Positions 33,013 through 35,841 of a DNA stretch of 35,841 nt are shown here, one piece after another; within the stretch, counting starts at the first letter, position 1, and each line of letters starts with the position of its first letter. The notes under the pieces were generated by a model, which saw only the letters and a program-made list of their open reading frames with translations, was not told the DNA's origin and searched no databases. Origin of the DNA: Candidatus Atribacteria bacterium (GTDB lineage: Bacteria > Atribacterota > Atribacteria > Atribacterales > JASGLU01); assembly GCA_030156825.1 (NCBI GenBank), contig JASGLU010000015.1:1-35841 (forward strand), written 5' to 3'. The translations under genes were made by a program, and so were the position numbers.

Positions 33013-34289
33013 AAACTTTTCTCCTTTTGTAAAAGTCTTAAAAGTTCATCCTCTTGTAAAAAGACTTGGCTGCCACTTGTTAAATTTTTCAGAGAAAATC
33101 CACCACGTTCTATTTCTTCTTGTCCAACCATTAATACCCATTTTACTCCCGACTTTTGGGCTTTTTTTAAATGATAACGTAATCCTTTATCAGCAAAATC
33201 ACAGTAAAAAGGAACTCGCCATTTGGTCAACTCCCGTGCTAATCGAAGAACTTGTTTCTCCCCCTCTTCATCCAAGGGGGAGAGGTACAAGCAGGGAACC
33301 TTTTTTGGTCGAGTTTCCTGTTGGGTTTTTTCAAGCAGAAGGACGATTCTTTCTATCCCAGCAGCAAATCCCACTCCGGCAACTCCAGGAACCCCTAAAG
33401 CAGCCGATAGCTGATCGTACCTGCCTCCACCACCAATAGCATCTTGCGCTCCCAACTGGCCAGTTTTAACCTCAAAAGCAGTTTTAGTATAATAATCTAA
33501 CCCCCGAACTAAAAAGGGGTTAATCTGATAAGAGATACCTAAATTTTCTAAACCAGCCTCCACCTTAAATTGATGATTCCGGCAATCCGAGCATAAATAC
33601 TCCTCTATAACGGGGAAAGAAGGCGATTTAAACAAGTTTTGACATCCTTCTTCCTTGCAATCTAACACTCTAAGTGGGTTCTTTTCCAAACGACGCACGC
33701 AATTAGCACAAAGATTATCTTTTCTTTCTTCTAAAAATTTAGTTAGTTTAGACAAGTAAGATGGGCGGCACTTTTCACAGCCCAAACTGTTAAGTTCGAG
33801 GGTTAACTCACTTAAACCCAATTCTTGGTAAATTAAGTAAGCAACTAATATTATTTCCACATCTACCGCTGGCCTGGAAAAGCCCAGGGCCTCAAAACCA
33901 AACTGATGAAATTGGCGCATTCGACCAGCCTGAGGTCGCTCATAGCGAAACATAGGCCCTAAGTAAAACCATTTGACCCGCGGATTAGTAACTGATAATC
34001 CATGTTCAATATAGGCCCGCATAACCGGAGCGGTGCCCTCTGGTCGTAGGGTAATGCTCCTACCTCCTTTGTCCTGAAAGGTATACATTTCTTTTTGGAC
34101 AATATCCGTTTCTTCCCCCACTCCCCGAGCAAAAAGCTCGGTTTGCTCAAAAATAGGGGTTCGAATCTCCTGATATCCAAAAAGGTTGGCCATTTCTCTT
34201 ACTACTTCTTCCACTTTTTGCCACCAAACTACTTCTTCACCTAAAATATCTTTGGTTCCCTTAGGAACCGTAATTTTTTGCTGACCCAT
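33006..34289 (-). CDS. hisS: Histidyl-tRNA synthetase
   Basis: A 427-residue class II synthetase. Motifs seen in order are [20 protein letters not shown] (motif 2 region), [15 protein letters not shown], the histidine-binding [13 protein letters not shown] and GGGGRYDQL, then the C-terminal anticodon domain with [17 protein letters not shown] cysteine-rich stretch in the middle (CEKC, CANC, CSDC) is common in bacterial HisRS. I set the start at ATG 34289, since AGAGGG lies ten bases upstream; an in-frame TTG at 34298 is only one base from that site. It is coupled to aspS by an overlap. Confidence 0.96.
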   Translation of the reverse strand: MGQQKITVPKGTKDILGEEVVWWQKVEEVVREMANLFGYQEIRTPIFEQTELFARGVGEETDIVQKEMYTFQDKGGRSITLRPEGTAPVMRAYIEHGLSVTNPRVKWFYLGPMFRYERPQAGRMRQFHQFGFEALGFSRPAVDVEIILVAYLIYQELGLSELTLELNSLGCEKCRPSYLSKLTKFLEERKDNLCANCVRRLEKNPLRVLDCKEEGCQNLFKSPSFPVIEEYLCSDCRNHQFKVEAGLENLGISYQINPFLVRGLDYYTKTAFEVKTGQLGAQDAIGGGGRYDQLSAALGVPGVAGVGFAAGIERIVLLLEKTQQETRPKKVPCLYLSPLDEEGEKQVLRLARELTKWRVPFYCDFADKGLRYHLKKAQKSGVKWVLMVGQEEIERGGFSLKNLTSGSQVFLQEDELLRLLQKEKSLC

Positions 34290-34330
34290 CGTATCCAATC
34301 CCTCTTAACTTATTGAAATCATAGTCTCTT

Positions 34331-34996
34331 TTATCTGATCTCTATTTCTTTTACCAGTTCTATCTCCCCTAAAACTTTTAAAAGATCGGTTGAGCTAACT
34401 CCAGCAGGAATGTCAACCTGCAGCAAACAATCAACCAGCTGTCCTTCCTTTTCTTTACTTAAACTAATTTCTTTGATATCTACCTCCAGCTCACCCAAAG
34501 CACCAGTTAAAACTCCTAAAGAACCTGGTTGGTCAACCACAGAAATCTTTAAAAAGGTTAGCCCTTTTCTTCCGAAATAAGTCTCATACCACCCCAAGGC
34601 TACTAATGCTAAAAGGACAAACCCTACTCCCAATATTCCCAACAAGTACATACCTGTTCCAAAGACAATTCCTATTCCACAGGTTGCCCAAAGGCTGGCA
34701 GCGGTGGTGAGCCCGGTAACCAATTTCCCATGGCGAAAGATAGTGCCTGCTCCCAAAAAGCCAATACCGCTTACAATATGGCCTATTATTCGGGATGGGT
34801 CTGATCCTAACCCACTAAAACCAAAAATCGAGGCCAAAGTAATCAAGCAGGCTCCCGAACAAACTAAAATATGAGTCCGCAGCCCAGCCGGTTTCTCGGC
34901 TCGTTCTCTTTGTAAGCCAATAACTCCTCCGGCTAAAAAAGCACTTAGCATCCGTATCAAAAATTCTAAATACTCAAGCCCGCTTACCTCAGCCAT
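34331..34996 (-). CDS. MgtC/SapB-family membrane protein with C-terminal ACT-like domain
   Basis: A 221-residue inner-membrane protein. The N-terminal MgtC domain shows GGVIGLQRERAEKPAGLRTH, the conserved GFLGAGTIF and TTAASLWATCGIGI. The hydrophilic C-terminal 75 residues look like an ACT-type domain (VVDQPGSLGVLTGALGEL). MgtC homologues affect magnesium homeostasis and F-ATPase activity in pathogens; in free-living bacteria the role is unclear. ATG 34996 is preferred, with an adjacent in-frame TTG at 34999 possible. It overlaps the kinase gene upstream by eight bases. Confidence 0.9.
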   Translation of the reverse strand: MAEVSGLEYLEFLIRMLSAFLAGGVIGLQRERAEKPAGLRTHILVCSGACLITLASIFGFSGLGSDPSRIIGHIVSGIGFLGAGTIFRHGKLVTGLTTAASLWATCGIGIVFGTGMYLLGILGVGFVLLALVALGWYETYFGRKGLTFLKISVVDQPGSLGVLTGALGELEVDIKEISLSKEKEGQLVDCLLQVDIPAGVSSTDLLKVLGEIELVKEIEIR

Positions 34997-35841
34997 CAAT
35001 AATTTCTACTTCTCCTTCCCCCCATCGGGAAACAAATTGTTCAATATCTCTCATATAAGGCAGAGCACTTTGGGCTCCCAGCTTAGTACAGGCAATGGCT
35101 CCAGCATTATTAGCCAGTTTTAAAGCCTCAATCCAATCTTTCTTGGTAGCAATGCCCATTACCAAACCAGCGTTAAAAGCATCTCCGGCTGCGGTGGTAT
35201 CTTCTACTTTTACTTTGCGAGGCAAAAGGTGAAGATAACGCCGCTCATCCAAACTGGCTAAGGCACCGTCTTGCCCTAAAGTAATCACTTTCTGAGCAGG
35301 ACATCTCTTTTCTAAAACTTGCATAGAGCGAACGGCATCTTTCAAAGTATTAATTTTAACCCCGCTTAAAATTTCGGCTTCATACTGGTTGGGAGTAATT
35401 ATATCGTTTGGAAGTAACATTTCGATTGGAAAATGCTGAGCTGGGGCTGGGTTTAAAACCACCCTTACCCCAAAATGATGAGCAATTTCAATGGCTTGGC
35501 ATACCACTTGATAAGGAATTTCAAGTTGTAAAATTAAAAAATCAGAGACCTTAAACAACTGTTTTCCTTTTTCTAAGTCTTCTGTGTCTAACTCCATATT
35601 GGCTCCTGGAGCAACTAAAATTCGGCTCTCTCCTTTATCATCGATGAAGATAAAGGCCAAGCCGGTATGAACCATAGACCTTTTAGTAACAAAATTGTAA
35701 TTCACATTTTCCTGCTCCAAATTTAGAAGCAATCGCTCTCCAAAATCATCGTCTCCCACCTTACCTATTATACTTACCTCTGCTCCTAACCGAGCACAGG
35801 CAATAGTTTGATTATGCCCCTTACCTCCAGGATACATAGAA
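34989..35841 (-). CDS. PfkB-family carbohydrate kinase (ribokinase-like), 5' end outside window
   Basis: A partial ribokinase-family kinase of at least 284 residues; the reading frame is open to the window edge, so the N-terminal strand region is missing. The first PfkB signature is visible (PGGKGHNQTIACARLGA), as is the C-terminal one with the catalytic base (DTTAAGDAFNAG), plus GKVGDDDFGERL. The family phosphorylates ribose or related sugars, adenosine or fructose phosphates; the layout fits ribokinase best. It is at the head of the visible minus-strand run and coupled to the MgtC-like gene. It could serve the ribose-type importer in this window, but it lies about 19 kb from it. Confidence 0.88.
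   Translation of the reverse strand, partial: SMYPGGKGHNQTIACARLGAEVSIIGKVGDDDFGERLLLNLEQENVNYNFVTKRSMVHTGLAFIFIDDKGESRILVAPGANMELDTEDLEKGKQLFKVSDFLILQLEIPYQVVCQAIEIAHHFGVRVVLNPAPAQHFPIEMLLPNDIITPNQYEAEILSGVKINTLKDAVRSMQVLEKRCPAQKVITLGQDGALASLDERRYLHLLPRKVKVEDTTAAGDAFNAGLVMGIATKKDWIEALKLANNAGAIACTKLGAQSALPYMRDIEQFVSRWGEGEVEIIDG

Noticed and set aside
33077-33439. A 120-codon frame opposite hisS.
   Set aside because: It is antisense to the HisRS anticodon domain and lacks a Shine-Dalgarno; a mirror of real coding constraint.
34150-34172. A stretch reading GGGGTTCGAATCTCC looks exactly like a tRNA T-arm.
   Set aside because: It lies on the opposite strand inside the conserved EIRTPIFEQ segment of hisS, and no acceptor, D or anticodon arm can be placed around it. 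Codon coincidence.
1-35841. Searched by eye for CRISPR arrays, transposases, integrases, phage genes and toxin-antitoxin pairs.
   Set aside because: No regularly spaced repeats, terminal repeats or matching protein motifs were seen.

Overview
The window looks like a chromosomal piece of a moderately AT-rich, anaerobic, probably thermophilic bacterium. I see no rRNA, tRNA, CRISPR array or mobile element. Three clues point to a deep-branching diderm lineage (Atribacterota- or Thermotogota-like), although the housekeeping order resembles Firmicutes. First, both complete sugar-binding proteins have signal peptides without a lipobox cysteine, as expected for a periplasm. Second, a TtuA-like tRNA thiolase is present, an enzyme family typical of thermophiles. 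Third, the order hisS-aspS-(structured RNA) and alaS-ruvX-mltG-yqeG-aroE recalls Bacillus-type clusters. The taxonomic call is inference only.

Left half (1-19209, all + strand): a sugar-uptake and sugar-modification island. It opens with two permeases of a MalFG-type importer whose binding protein lies upstream of the window. A ROK repressor gene follows, with its own promoter and a 7-7-7 palindromic operator over its start codon. Next comes a long run of genes: a Gfo/Idh/MocA dehydrogenase, a second MalEFG-type importer, a DegT-family aminotransferase, another dehydrogenase, a NagB-like isomerase/deaminase with an altered active site, a PIG-L deacetylase, a TIM-barrel isomerase, a complete ribose-type importer, a second TIM-barrel isomerase, a third dehydrogenase and a GNAT acetyltransferase. 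There is no glycoside hydrolase, no sugar kinase and no ATPase for the MalFG-type permeases. The enzyme set suggests oxidation, elimination or isomerisation, and transamination of an N-acetylated amino sugar, amino-cyclitol or glycoside. I cannot match it to a complete known pathway.

Two layout patterns recur around the binding-protein genes. A strong perfect inverted repeat without a U-tract follows each one (three of three). A Shine-Dalgarno-perfect site with no gene behind it precedes both binding-protein genes whose leaders are visible.

Right half (19214-35841, all - strand, read right to left): a dense housekeeping block. It runs: ribokinase-family kinase (cut by the window edge), MgtC-family membrane protein, hisS, aspS, a roughly 180-nt highly structured RNA with its own sigma-70-type promoter (best guess 6S RNA), an S1-domain protein with seven repeats, a PP-loop sulfurtransferase, alaS, ruvX, mltG, yqeG, aroE, a SorE-like zinc dehydrogenase, the TtuA-like thiolase, and a divergent acetate kinase with active-site substitutions. 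Many genes overlap by 4-23 nt. The two halves converge with only four bases between stop codons (19210-19213).
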